From positions 1 to 54,193 of the forward strand of contig DYJU01000003.1 of NCBI GenBank assembly GCA_020722985.1: DNA of 54,193 nucleotides. Reading direction: 5' to 3'. Made by a program: the position numbers and the translations under genes. The notes beneath the pieces were generated by a model. That model searched no databases. It saw only the letters and a program-made list of their open reading frames with translations, and was not told the DNA's origin. This DNA is from Candidatus Methylomirabilis sp. Its GTDB lineage: Bacteria; Oederibacteriota; PGYV01; DYJU01. Shown here piece after piece: positions 20,420-30,278 of this stretch; positions within the stretch are counted from its first letter, which is position 1, and each line of letters begins with the position of its first letter.

Positions 20420-21196
20420 TTATATACCAAGAACATCTGCCATTGAATAAAGCCCTGGCTTCTTACCAATTATAAATTTAGCAGCCTTAATTGCGCCTAT
20501 AGCAAAAGTCTCCCTTGAAAAAGCTGTATGTTTTATTTCAAGTTTATCTCCATCACTTGCATAAATTATCGTATGCTCTCCTATAACACCACCACCCCTT
20601 ACTGCTAAAATACCTATCTGGTCTCTTGGTCTTTCGTTTTCCCGACCTTCACGCCCAAAAATTACATTTTTTTCAAAATCTATTTTCTTTGTTTCAGCAA
20701 TTATTTTGCCACAGGTAATTGCTGTTCCTGATGGAGCATCTTTTTTATTCTTATGGTGTGATTCAACAATATCAATATCATAATCATCTTTAAGAATTGG
20801 CGTTATATCTTTTAAAATCTTCCACATCGTATTTACACCAACACTATAATTTGATGATAAAACCAATGGAATTTTTCCCGAATATTCTTTTATAATTTTT
20901 AATTCATTTTCATTAAAACCTGTTGTTCCTATAACAGCAGTTTTTTTATGTTTACTTATAATTTTTAAATTAGCAATTGTTGCCTGTGGCTTTGTAAAAT
21001 CAATAAAAACATCTATTGCATCTATATTATCTTTTAAATTATCAGTAATCTTTACTCCGTAAAAATCACTCCCTATACTTTTATGTCCTGAAATCTCAAG
21101 TGCAAGGGTTATTTTTATCTTATCATCTTTACTTGCACAGGCACCAATTGCAGTTCCCATTCTACCATTTGCACCTGCTATACCTATTTTTATCAT
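20420..21196 (-). CDS. dapB: 4-hydroxy-tetrahydrodipicolinate reductase
   Basis: 258 aa; IGIAGANGRMGTAI, IGTTGF, ESHHKNKKDAPSGTA. Confidence 0.97.
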   Translation of the reverse strand: MIKIGIAGANGRMGTAIGACASKDDKIKITLALEISGHKSIGSDFYGVKITDNLKDNIDAIDVFIDFTKPQATIANLKIISKHKKTAVIGTTGFNENELKIIKEYSGKIPLVLSSNYSVGVNTMWKILKDITPILKDDYDIDIVESHHKNKKDAPSGTAITCGKIIAETKKIDFEKNVIFGREGRENERPRDQIGILAVRGGGVIGEHTIIYASDGDKLEIKHTAFSRETFAIGAIKAAKFIIGKKPGLYSMADVLGI

Positions 21197-21214
21197 ATCA
21201 AATCCTCCTTAAAA

Positions 21215-22087
21215 CTATATAACCCCGTAATTTTTCATTGCAGTTATTAATTTTTTCTTATTTTCTTCTTCCATTTCTGTTAAAGGAAGTCGTATTTCAG
21301 GAGAAATAAAACCCATTATATTTAATGCTGCTTTCACAGGAATAGGATTGGTTTCAATAAACATTGCTTTGATAAGTGGAAATAATTTTAAATTTATTTC
21401 CTGAGTTTTCTTAATATTCCCTTTTTTAAAATTTTCAATCATTTCTTTTACATCTTTTGGAACTATATTTGCAACAACCGATATTACTCCTTTGCCTCCT
21501 ACGGAAAGCAAAGGTAAAGTTAAAGCATCATCGCCTGATAAAACATCAAACTCTTTTGGGCATAACCTTATTACATCTGTCATCTGAGATAAATCACCAC
21601 TTGCTTCTTTTACTCCGACAATATTTTTGATTTTTGCGAGTTCAACAACTGTTGGCATTGTTATATTAACCGCTGTCCTTGATTGTATATTATACAAAAC
21701 TATCGGGATATTTACTGATTCTGCTATTTTTTTAAAATGTTGATATAATCCTTTCTGGGTGGGTTTGTTATAATAAGGACTTACAACTAAAGCCCCATCT
21801 GCCCCCGCTTTTTCTGCTTCTTTGGTAAGTTCTATTGCATCTTCTGTGCAGTTAGAACCTGTTCCTGCTAAAACCTTCATTTTTTTATTTACGAGTTTAA
21901 CTGTAAGTTCAATCATATAAATATGTTCTTCCATAGTTAATGTGCTTGCTTCTCCTGTTGTGCCGCATGGCACAAGACCATCTGTTCCAGCTTCTAAATG
22001 CATCTCAATTAATTTTTTATATGCTTCCTCATCAATTTTTCCATTTTTAAATGGTGTTACTATTGCTACATAGGAACCTTCAAACAT
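21215..22087 (-). CDS. dapA: 4-hydroxy-tetrahydrodipicolinate synthase
   Basis: 290 aa; GLVPCGTTGEASTLT, SPYYNKPTQKGLYQHF, LYNIQSRTAVN. Confidence 0.97.
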   Translation of the reverse strand: MFEGSYVAIVTPFKNGKIDEEAYKKLIEMHLEAGTDGLVPCGTTGEASTLTMEEHIYMIELTVKLVNKKMKVLAGTGSNCTEDAIELTKEAEKAGADGALVVSPYYNKPTQKGLYQHFKKIAESVNIPIVLYNIQSRTAVNITMPTVVELAKIKNIVGVKEASGDLSQMTDVIRLCPKEFDVLSGDDALTLPLLSVGGKGVISVVANIVPKDVKEMIENFKKGNIKKTQEINLKLFPLIKAMFIETNPIPVKAALNIMGFISPEIRLPLTEMEEENKKKLITAMKNYGVI

Positions 22088-22108
22088 TTTTAAAACCTCC
22101 TTTTGCTT

Positions 22109-22918
22109 TTATAAAAATGCTTCTTTTTTTATTTTTCCTTCTGCCACAAAAGTAGCAGGTCCTTCTAAATAAATATTTTTAAAATTATTATTTTCTTTTT
22201 CAAAATAAACTTTTAATAAACCACCTAAAACTTTTATCAAAACAGGCGATTTATCCATAGATAGAATAGCGGTCGCAACTGCCCCAGTGCCACATGCATA
22301 AGTTTCATTTTCAACACCACGTTCATAAGTTCTTAAAATAATTTTATCATCTTCTATTTTTGCAAAATTAACATTAGTCCCTTTAGGAGCAAAAAATTTA
22401 TGAAATCTTATTTGCCTGCCCAATTTTACTACATCAACAGATTCTATATTTTTAACTGGAATAACAAAATGCGGAACTCCTGTATTCGCAAAATGTCCTG
22501 TTATTATTTTACCATCTATTTTAATTTTAATTTCTTTTTTAATATCAAAAGAATTTATCATTTTTAATTTTACATTACAACCATTTTTTATTTCCGCTAT
22601 ATGTTCACCATCTTTAGCAAGGAATTTCATTTTTCTTTTTGCATATCCTTTTAAATACGCAAATCTGGCTATACATCTTCCACCGTTGCCGCACATTTCC
22701 GCCTCTTTTCCGTCTGCATTATAATAACTCATTATAAAATCATAATTTTTATCAGAAGATTTTTTAATATACATCAAACCATCAGCACCTATTGCAAAAC
22801 CGCGTCTGCATATCTTTTCTATCTGTTTTTGATTTAGTTTTATAATTCTATTAAAACTATCTATAATAATAAAATCATTTCCGGCGCCTGACATTTTATA
22901 AAAATATATATCCCGCAT
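22109..22918 (-). CDS. dapF: Diaminopimelate epimerase
   Basis: 269 aa; KMSGAGNDFIIID, EMCGNGGRCIARFA, ERGVENETYACGTGAVATA. Confidence 0.97.
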   Translation of the reverse strand: MRDIYFYKMSGAGNDFIIIDSFNRIIKLNQKQIEKICRRGFAIGADGLMYIKKSSDKNYDFIMSYYNADGKEAEMCGNGGRCIARFAYLKGYAKRKMKFLAKDGEHIAEIKNGCNVKLKMINSFDIKKEIKIKIDGKIITGHFANTGVPHFVIPVKNIESVDVVKLGRQIRFHKFFAPKGTNVNFAKIEDDKIILRTYERGVENETYACGTGAVATAILSMDKSPVLIKVLGGLLKVYFEKENNNFKNIYLEGPATFVAEGKIKKEAFL

Positions 22919-22932
22919 AATTTACATCTCCT

Positions 22933-24180
22933 TCATTCAATTATTTTTTCTAACTTTATCAAATCTTCATAAGTTTCTCTTTTACGAATTAAATAATGCT
23001 TGTTTCCTTTTACAAGGACTTCTGCACACCTTAACCGTGAATTATAGTTAGAAGACATTGAAAAACCATAAGCGCCAGCGCTTCTTATTGCAAGAAGATC
23101 GCCTTCTTTTGACTCGGACAAAGTTCTTTCTTTACCTAAAAAATCTCCACTTTCACAGATTGGTCCTACTATATCATAAATCATCTTTTCCTTTGCTGAT
23201 AAATTTACAGGAATAATTTTGTGAAAAGCGCCATATAAACTCGGTCTTATGAGGTCATTCATTCCAGCATCAACTATTAAAAAATTTTTTTTAATTCCTT
23301 TTTTATCATAAATAACTTTTGTTAATAATATACCGGCGTTCCCTACTATAAATCTTCCTGGTTCTAATATTATTTTTACATTAAGATTTGCCAGATATGG
23401 TTTTATAGCATAAGCAAATTCATCTGCTGTTGCTGGTTTTTCCTCGTTATAGATAACGCCAAGTCCGCCACCAATATTTAGATATTCAATAATTATATCT
23501 TCTGTTGTTAAATCCTTAATAAATTTAGTAATTTTGACAATTGCATCAATATACGGGACAACTGTGGTAATCTGTGACCCTATATGTATATGTATACCTT
23601 TTATATCAATATGTTTCAATTTTTTTGCTATCCTGAAAATATTAAATGCTAAAACTATATCAATTCCAAATTTATTTTCTTTTTTCCCTGTTGTTATATA
23701 TTCATGAGTTGAAGCATTCACATCAGGATTTATCCTTATTGCAACCGCTGCTTTCTTTTTTAATTTTTTACTAACCAAATCTATTATTTTTAATTCATTT
23801 ATACTTTCTACATTAAACATAAGTATATTAGATTTTAAAGCATATTCTATTTCCTGCTTGGTCTTACCAACTCCCGCGTATACTATTTTTTTAGGGTTGG
23901 CATTGATTTTTAAAACTCTGTAAAGTTCGCCTCCTGAAACAATATCAAATCCGGAACCTAATTTTTTCATTTCATTTAATATTCCTATATTTGAATTTGC
24001 CTTTACTGAATAGCATATTATTTTATCAATATCAGAAAATGCACTTTCTATTTTTTTATAATGTTCAGTCATTGTTTTCAAACTATATACATAAAGTGGG
24101 GTGCCATATTTTTCAGCAAGTATATTAAGGTCAACATCTTCAGCATATAGAGTATTTTTTTTGTAATTAAAATAATCCAT
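22933..24180 (-). CDS. lysA: Diaminopimelate decarboxylase
   Basis: 415 aa; YSVKANSNIGILN, GIHIHIGSQ, LNIGGGLGV, EPGRFIVGNAG, GPICESGDFLG. Confidence 0.97.
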   Translation of the reverse strand: MDYFNYKKNTLYAEDVDLNILAEKYGTPLYVYSLKTMTEHYKKIESAFSDIDKIICYSVKANSNIGILNEMKKLGSGFDIVSGGELYRVLKINANPKKIVYAGVGKTKQEIEYALKSNILMFNVESINELKIIDLVSKKLKKKAAVAIRINPDVNASTHEYITTGKKENKFGIDIVLAFNIFRIAKKLKHIDIKGIHIHIGSQITTVVPYIDAIVKITKFIKDLTTEDIIIEYLNIGGGLGVIYNEEKPATADEFAYAIKPYLANLNVKIILEPGRFIVGNAGILLTKVIYDKKGIKKNFLIVDAGMNDLIRPSLYGAFHKIIPVNLSAKEKMIYDIVGPICESGDFLGKERTLSESKEGDLLAIRSAGAYGFSMSSNYNSRLRCAEVLVKGNKHYLIRKRETYEDLIKLEKIIE

Positions 24181-24369
24181 GATCTATAAAACTCCTTTTA
24201 AATTGTTTAATTTAAGATTTAGCAATAATAACATAAAAAGAAATATGTTGCAATAGTTTCATAAAGCCCTTAAAATCGCATTAAAAAATAATTGAAAAAG
24301 GCTGTTTCCCCACTTATAAGAAATAATAGTAATAATTAAAATATTTAACTCACCCAATATTCTTTTTTT

Positions 24370-24685
24370 GTAATAGTTTAGCCGTTGGTAGAACAAAATT
24401 GGTCCATAAATAAATTTTTTCATTTGTCATTGCGAAGTCAGGCGAATGATAACTTCTGGCTTCTATAATTTCGTTATTTGAGTCTGACAAAGCAATCTTG
24501 CTTTTATACCCGATCGCCTTTTTATCTTGTCTTCTTTCGTTTTTTAACTGCGAGATTGCATCGTCATGCTCATACGCCCTTATTTTTCTTTCTACACTTT
24601 TCTTTCGGCTTCCTGAGAATGACATCGCCAGGTGTTTCTTTTATTATACGAACTTTTTAATTAATTCTTGTGGCTGAACTATTAC
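24370..24685 (+). repeat. MITE-like element copy 4 (complete)
   Basis: GTAATAGTTTAGCCGTTGGTAGAAC...GTGGCTGAACTATTAC; contains GTCATTGCGAAGTCAGGCGAA and GCGAGATTGC modules. Confidence 0.88.
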
Positions 24686-24697
24686 TCTGAATTATCA

Positions 24698-24733
24698 TAA
24701 ATTTTTTTCTACCAATGGTTAAACTATTCTTTT
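24698..24733 (-). repeat. MITE-like element, inverted left-end fragment next to copy 4
   Basis: TTTTTTTCTACCAATGGTTAAACTATTCT is the reverse complement of the family left end AATAGTTTAGCCATTGGTAGAA. Confidence 0.65.
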
Positions 24734-24783
24734 AAACTAAATGCTATGTCTTTCTTTATTCCCATTTAAGGTTATTTTCTTAT

Positions 24784-25314
24784 TTAATAGTATAATATTT
24801 TACTTAAATATTTAAAAATCATATTAAAATAATGATAAATTTTACCATTTGTTTCAATGTAAATAATCATCAGGCAACCAATTATTAAGATTATACTTAA
24901 CCATTTTGTATAAATACCTATTGTTCTTACCAAAAGAATCAATGCTAATAATATTATTATTTCAGAAAAAATATATCTCAATTCACCAAATTTAATATTA
25001 ATCCCAGCAAGAAATATTTCTTTTTTAAAAAATAACTTTAATAAATCTATATTAACATTCGCTGATATAATATAAATTTCTAAAATCAAAATAAATAAAA
25101 GTAAAATTGAAGCTAATTTTGTAAATATTCCATATGTTCTGTATATTTCATATAAACTTACCGGTAATAACCCAATCATTAAATATATTGAATTTTTTGT
25201 AACAAAAGATAAAAAACAACTTATAATAAAAAAAATAGTTAAAAACAGGCAATAATAAACTGGATAATTATCAAGGGAGCTTTTTAAATTAAATTTTGTT
25301 CTCTGACTTTTCAT
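24784..25314 (-). CDS. Hypothetical integral membrane protein
   Basis: 176 aa, several hydrophobic segments, adjoining the CNNM gene. Confidence 0.55.
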   Translation of the reverse strand: MKSQRTKFNLKSSLDNYPVYYCLFLTIFFIISCFLSFVTKNSIYLMIGLLPVSLYEIYRTYGIFTKLASILLLFILILEIYIISANVNIDLLKLFFKKEIFLAGINIKFGELRYIFSEIIILLALILLVRTIGIYTKWLSIILIIGCLMIIYIETNGKIYHYFNMIFKYLSKILYY

Positions 25315-25339
25315 AACCCCTCCATAAATAAATATAATT

Positions 25340-26608
25340 TTATAATTTTGTTATCTTTACCTTTATAATTTTTTTCGCATCAGATTTTATAATGGTAAAT
25401 ATAAGATTGCCAAATTTTATCTGTTCTCCTTCCTGAGGAACCTTATTAAAAAGTGCAAGTAAAAATCCACCCAAAGTCTTTACCTCTTCAGTTTCCGAAA
25501 GATCTATATTATATTCATTTTTTAACTTTATTATCTCAACAGTTGCTTTTGCTATTAAATTTTTATCATCTGTTTTTTCTATCTCTCTTTCTTCTATGTC
25601 ATATTCATCCTTTATGTCACCTACTATCTCTTCTAATATATCTTCTAAAGTTATAATACCTGCTGTTCCGCCAAATTCATCAACTACAATAGCCATATGC
25701 AGTTTACCTTTCTTAAATTCCTTTAAAAGGTCATTCAAATTAGTTGTTTCAGGAATAAAAAAAGGAATCCTTATCAAATCCTGAAATATTATGAGTCCAC
25801 GATTTTTTATCATACTTAACATATCCTTGGTATTTATTATTCCAACGATATTATCAAGATTATCTTTATAAACTGGCATCCTGGTATAACCTTCTTCTAA
25901 AACAAAATCAATTATTCTATTCGGCTCCCATTTTATATCTATGGCTACTACAGAAGTTCTTGGTATCATAACATCTTTTACTATCAAATTTTTAAATCGT
26001 AAAATACTGTTCATCATTGATTTTTCCTGAATGCTTATATAACCTTCTTCTAATCCAGCATCTAAAACTGAAGTTATATCTTTTGAAGAAATTATTGGTA
26101 TGCCGGAAGTTGGTGTCCCACCAAATAATTTCACTGTTAAATTACTTATTTTCACAAAAACCTCTGTTATTGGTCTTATAATATAATAAATATAAACTAT
26201 TGGTTTTATAAGCAATAATCCCATTTTTTCTGTATTCCTTATTGCAAATATCTTTGGAGATATTTCGCCAAAAATAATTATTATAATTGTAATAAAAATT
26301 GCTATTATTGTGGCTACAAATGATTCTGAAATTTGGTAATTCTTGGCTATTTGAATTGATAAAAAAGCACCTACGGTTGATGAAGAAATTGCAACAGCAT
26401 TTATTAATATGGAAAGCGTTGCCAGAATCTTATTTGGTTCATTTAACCATAGTTGTAAATATTTTGCTTTTGGATGATTATTCTTTATATTTGCAAGTAT
26501 TCTGATACGATTCATCCCTATTAGTGAAGTTTCAACTATTGATAAAAATGCAGCTAAAATGAAAAGAATAAATAAACTCAACAACTCAACCTGCATTAAA
26601 ATATTCAT
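25340..26608 (-). CDS. CNNM/HlyC-CorC family transporter (DUF21-CBS-CorC_HlyC)
   Basis: 422 aa; DUF21 membrane domain, VKDVMIPRTSVVAID CBS region, VVDEFGGTAGIITLEDILEEIVGDIKDEYD. Confidence 0.95.
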   Translation of the reverse strand: MNILMQVELLSLFILFILAAFLSIVETSLIGMNRIRILANIKNNHPKAKYLQLWLNEPNKILATLSILINAVAISSSTVGAFLSIQIAKNYQISESFVATIIAIFITIIIIIFGEISPKIFAIRNTEKMGLLLIKPIVYIYYIIRPITEVFVKISNLTVKLFGGTPTSGIPIISSKDITSVLDAGLEEGYISIQEKSMMNSILRFKNLIVKDVMIPRTSVVAIDIKWEPNRIIDFVLEEGYTRMPVYKDNLDNIVGIINTKDMLSMIKNRGLIIFQDLIRIPFFIPETTNLNDLLKEFKKGKLHMAIVVDEFGGTAGIITLEDILEEIVGDIKDEYDIEEREIEKTDDKNLIAKATVEIIKLKNEYNIDLSETEEVKTLGGFLLALFNKVPQEGEQIKFGNLIFTIIKSDAKKIIKVKITKL

Positions 26609-27051
26609 AATAAAATTACTCTGTATAAAAAATTTATATAGTTTTCCTGTTTTTTAAACATTTCTTTCTTTTGTTTCGTTTTTATGTGGTCATAACCCAA
26701 TATGTGTAAAACACCATGAACAAGTATGCGTTTTAATTCATTTCTAAAACTTATTCCATATTTTTTAGCATTTTCTTTTACCTTTTCAAGAGAAATAAAA
26801 ATATCTCCACCAAATAACTTTTTTTCATCATTAAAAGGAAAAGAAATAACATCCGTTGAATAATTTTTATTTCTATATTCTAAATTTATATCTTTTATTT
26901 GTTTATTATCTACAAAAATAATATTAATATCAAGGTTGCTCTGATCTTCTTTTTCTAAAATTTTTTTTATTCCTTCCTTTATACATTTTTTATTTATACT
27001 GATTTTAGAATCACATTTAACTATCAAATTTATATTATTTATTTTTTTCAT
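26605..27051 (-). CDS. ybeY: Endoribonuclease YbeY (rRNA maturation factor)
   Basis: 148 aa; RNKNYSTDVISFPF, LVHGVLHILGYDH metal-binding motif. Confidence 0.95.
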   Translation of the reverse strand: MKKINNINLIVKCDSKISINKKCIKEGIKKILEKEDQSNLDINIIFVDNKQIKDINLEYRNKNYSTDVISFPFNDEKKLFGGDIFISLEKVKENAKKYGISFRNELKRILVHGVLHILGYDHIKTKQKKEMFKKQENYINFLYRVILL

Positions 27052-28006
27052 ATCTTTCGTAAGCTTCTAAAATCTTTTTTACAATTTCCGCACGCGAAAC
27101 ATCCTCTGCTGTAAAATAGATAAATTTCATCCCATCAGTGCCTTCAAAAATTTCTCGTGCATGGATCAACCCAGATTTTTTACTAACCGGAAGATCAATC
27201 TGCGTTATATCTCCGGTTATCACTACTTTTGAATCATTGCCGGTTCTTGTTAAAAACATTTTCATCTGGTCTATGGTTGTATTCTGCGCTTCATCAAGTA
27301 TGATAAATGATTTATTAAGTGTCCTACCACGCATATAGGCAAGCGGTGCAATTTCGATTATTTCATTCTGCATAAGTTCTTTGAATATCCTGGGTTCAAT
27401 CATATCGTATATTGCATCATATAGCGGACGTAAATATGGATCTATTTTTTCTTTCATATCACCAGGTAAAAACCCTAAACTTTCACCTGCTTCTACAACA
27501 GGTCTTACCAGGACAATTCTCTCTACCTTTTTTTCACGCAAAAAATAAAGACCTGCAGCCGTTGCCAGATAAGTTTTTCCTGTGCCTGCAGGTCCTATAG
27601 CAAATACAATTTGATTATCAAATATTGCTTTAATATAATTTTTCTGATTCTTTGTTTTTGGTTTTACCAGTTCTCTTCTTGATGAAACTAACAAACCTTC
27701 TTCAATATTGATCTGGTCATCATTAGCAATTGTAAAATATTTTTTCCCATTTCTAATATTTCCAATAACTTCTTCTACTGAAACCTTTGATATTGAAATA
27801 CCATCCTCTATCTGCTCGCATAAATTTTGTATGACAAATTGCGCATCTTGTATATCTTTTTTTTTGCCTTTTATTAATATCTTATTTTCTTTTCCTATTA
27901 TATTTACATGTAAATATTTTTCAATCAACCTTAAATTTTCATCTGCTATGCCATACAGATTTACAAGCGAACTATGATTCAAATCTAAAAATAATTTTTT
28001 TTTCAC
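27035..28006 (-). CDS. phoH: PhoH family ATPase
   Basis: 323 aa; VFAIGPAGTGKTYLATA, FIILDEAQNTTIDQMKMFLTR. Confidence 0.95.
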   Translation of the reverse strand: MKKKLFLDLNHSSLVNLYGIADENLRLIEKYLHVNIIGKENKILIKGKKKDIQDAQFVIQNLCEQIEDGISISKVSVEEVIGNIRNGKKYFTIANDDQINIEEGLLVSSRRELVKPKTKNQKNYIKAIFDNQIVFAIGPAGTGKTYLATAAGLYFLREKKVERIVLVRPVVEAGESLGFLPGDMKEKIDPYLRPLYDAIYDMIEPRIFKELMQNEIIEIAPLAYMRGRTLNKSFIILDEAQNTTIDQMKMFLTRTGNDSKVVITGDITQIDLPVSKKSGLIHAREIFEGTDGMKFIYFTAEDVSRAEIVKKILEAYERYEKNK

Positions 28007-28040
28007 TACTTTTTATTTGCCTCTTAAATATTCTTAAAAA

Positions 28041-28469
28041 TTAATAACGCAGTGGTAATTTTTTTCTCGGTGTTGTATGTGGCACGTAAGGCGGAGTATC
28101 TTTTGCTTTTTGAATAGCATCATTTACTTCTATATTTGACCAATCGGTTTTTACATCAAGTTCCTGATTAACTTCTATTATATCAGGATCTTCCACCTGG
28201 TCTCTATTTGCTTTAAATAAAAGTGGCCACTGAAAACTATCGTTATAAATTGAACCCTGGGCTGATATATCCCACAGCGTATCACCTTTTTTTACTATGT
28301 ATTTTTTCCCTGATGTTTTTGCAACTTCTGGAGTTGGTTCTTCAACAACTCCTGTCGTTGGTTCTTCTACTGTGGTTTCTTTCTGGACCGTCTGTCTTGC
28401 CGCACAACCAATACTCAAAACAACTGCAAAAAGCAATAACACCGCTAAAAAAACTCGTAAAAACTTCAT
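28041..28469 (-). CDS. LysM-domain lipoprotein
   Basis: 142 aa; lipobox-like LSIGCAA, KYIVKKGDTLWDISAQGSIYNDSFQWPLLFKANRDQVEDPDII. Confidence 0.85.
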   Translation of the reverse strand: MKFLRVFLAVLLLFAVVLSIGCAARQTVQKETTVEEPTTGVVEEPTPEVAKTSGKKYIVKKGDTLWDISAQGSIYNDSFQWPLLFKANRDQVEDPDIIEVNQELDVKTDWSNIEVNDAIQKAKDTPPYVPHTTPRKKLPLRY

Positions 28470-28483
28470 AAATCAACCTCCTT

Positions 28484-28852
28484 TTAAAATTTTTTTGTAA
28501 TTGATAAATTAAAATTCTCAATTTTTAAATATAAATCATTTTGATTATATAATATTCCTGTCTGCTTTTGCAACTCTTTTCTTTCCTGAGTGTTTCTTAT
28601 TATATCATAAATACCATAAATAAAACCTAACCCCGCACCTATTAAGGCGCCATAACTCGCGCCTACATAAAGAACCGTTGAATTCTGACTACCGCCCTGC
28701 ATAAAAGATGGTAATGAAAGCAATGATCCAAAAGCAGAACATATTGATGTTCCAAGTAAAATATCAAAAGCCATTGTATTACCTGCGTTACCAGCATTAA
28801 TATTTATAATAAATATTAAAATTATAACTATGATAAAAATAATCTTTTTCAT
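28484..28852 (-). CDS. Hypothetical Gly-rich membrane protein
   Basis: 122 aa; signal peptide plus glycine-zipper-like segment GASYGALIGAGLGFIYGIYD. Confidence 0.5.
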   Translation of the reverse strand: MKKIIFIIVIILIFIININAGNAGNTMAFDILLGTSICSAFGSLLSLPSFMQGGSQNSTVLYVGASYGALIGAGLGFIYGIYDIIRNTQERKELQKQTGILYNQNDLYLKIENFNLSITKKF

Positions 28853-28864
28853 AATTTTTCCTTT

Positions 28865-29599
28865 TTAATATTTTAAATTATAAAAAGCAAGTATTTTTTT
28901 ATTATCATAAAAAATATTAAATGCTCTTCCTTTGCTTTCGCTCTCAAATCTTCTCTGTCTTAATTTTTCAGAACCAAATGTTTCTATAAAACCCATTATT
29001 AAACCGCAGAAAGAACCAATTGCAATTCCATAACCAATTCCTTCTGAAAGATTTTCAGTATCCTTAGTTTTGCCATAAGAAATTATACCACCTGCCAGAC
29101 CTAATAATCCACCTGTGAAAGAATAAATTATAAGATTCAGTCCCATATCTTCTGATGAATAATATTTTCCAGTGCCGTATTGAAATAAAGAAAGAGAAGC
29201 ACCTAAAATTGCACCTGAAACACCACCTGCTATAGCACCATTTATTAATGGTGTTATATCTTTATTTTTTAATTGAGAATAACCTATTAACCCGCACCCG
29301 GTTCCTATTGCTGCCCCTTCAAAAATACCTGCAACTATATTTAATATAGTTAAATCAAGCATTGCATTTATCTGATATTTTGTTTCTTTGCTTTCTTCTA
29401 TTTTTCCGCTTTTTTTTAATATTTCTTCTTTTGTTATTTCTCTTTCAAAGACCTTCCCTTTTTTATCGGATTTCTCAATTGACTGTAATTTTTCTTTTAT
29501 TTTTTCATCTAAAATATTTACAGTTCCTTTTTTATCCTCACCAAAACTGTAATTACTAATTAATATTATTAATAAAATTGTCAAAAAAATTTTTTTCAT
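28865..29599 (-). CDS. Hypothetical exported protein with glycine-zipper repeats
   Basis: 244 aa; signal peptide, repeated GxxxGxxxG hydrophobic segments. Confidence 0.55.
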   Translation of the reverse strand: MKKIFLTILLIILISNYSFGEDKKGTVNILDEKIKEKLQSIEKSDKKGKVFEREITKEEILKKSGKIEESKETKYQINAMLDLTILNIVAGIFEGAAIGTGCGLIGYSQLKNKDITPLINGAIAGGVSGAILGASLSLFQYGTGKYYSSEDMGLNLIIYSFTGGLLGLAGGIISYGKTKDTENLSEGIGYGIAIGSFCGLIMGFIETFGSEKLRQRRFESESKGRAFNIFYDNKKILAFYNLKY

Positions 29600-29691
29600 T
29601 CTTTTTAACCCTTATAAAATTTTTTATTATTTACCATAAAAAACACATTTTGTCAAGAAATTTAAAATCTTTTATAGTAGGACATCATTTG

Positions 29692-30013
29692 GTAATGGTT
29701 TAGCCACTGGTAGTACAAAATTAGTCCATAAATAAATTTTTTGTTCTGTCATTTTAAAGTCAGGTGAATAATTCCCTCTTTCTTCTATTCCACCTTAACT
29801 TTCGCTTGACAAAGCAATCTTGCTTTTATTACGATTGCTTTCTCTACTTGTTTTCTTACGTTTTCAACTGCAAAATTGCTTCGTTCGGCTCATACGCCCT
29901 TTATTTTTCTCTCTTCACTTCTACTTCGGCTTCCTCACAATGACAGCGTTTTCAAGTGTTTTCTATAAATAGATAAACTTCTACAAGTGGACTCCTGGTG
30001 GCTGAACTATTAC
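29692..30013 (+). repeat. MITE-like element copy 5 (complete), flanked by 7/8-matching duplication ATCATTTG / ATCATTTA
   Basis: GTAATGGTTTAGCCACTGG...GTGGCTGAACTATTAC; flanks 29684-29691 and 30014-30021. Confidence 0.88.
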
Positions 30014-30278
30014 ATCATTTATCAGGGTTTCAAAGATCATTTTATAAAAAGTTGGGGTTCTTTGAAGAAAAGAATTATACCACAACTACATTTGTTCTCA
30101 AGTTTACGTTTATCCTCTATTGTGTTTGCTTCATATCCTTTTTGTTGCCCGCTGTGTTGCAAAAAAACCATAAATTAATAAGCATTCTAAAGCAACGCTT
30201 AATTTACCTATAAGGTCTATTTATTTGCAAAAAGAACTCCTGCACCTTAAAACGGCTTCATAAACAACATATTACTCT

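Noticed and set aside
24478-24660. Similar ~60-aa ORFs (MSLTKQSCFYTRSPFYLVFFRF... at 24478 and MSLTKQSCFYIRSPFYLVFFRF... at 41768) as a small protein family
   Set aside because: Both lie inside the repeat element and are similar only because the DNA is repeated. Other copies carry stops or frameshifts at the same position.
30020-30260. A coding gene in the gap between copy 5 and aspS
   Set aside because: All frames are short and unrelated to anything I recognise. It may be decayed DNA, but there is insufficient evidence.
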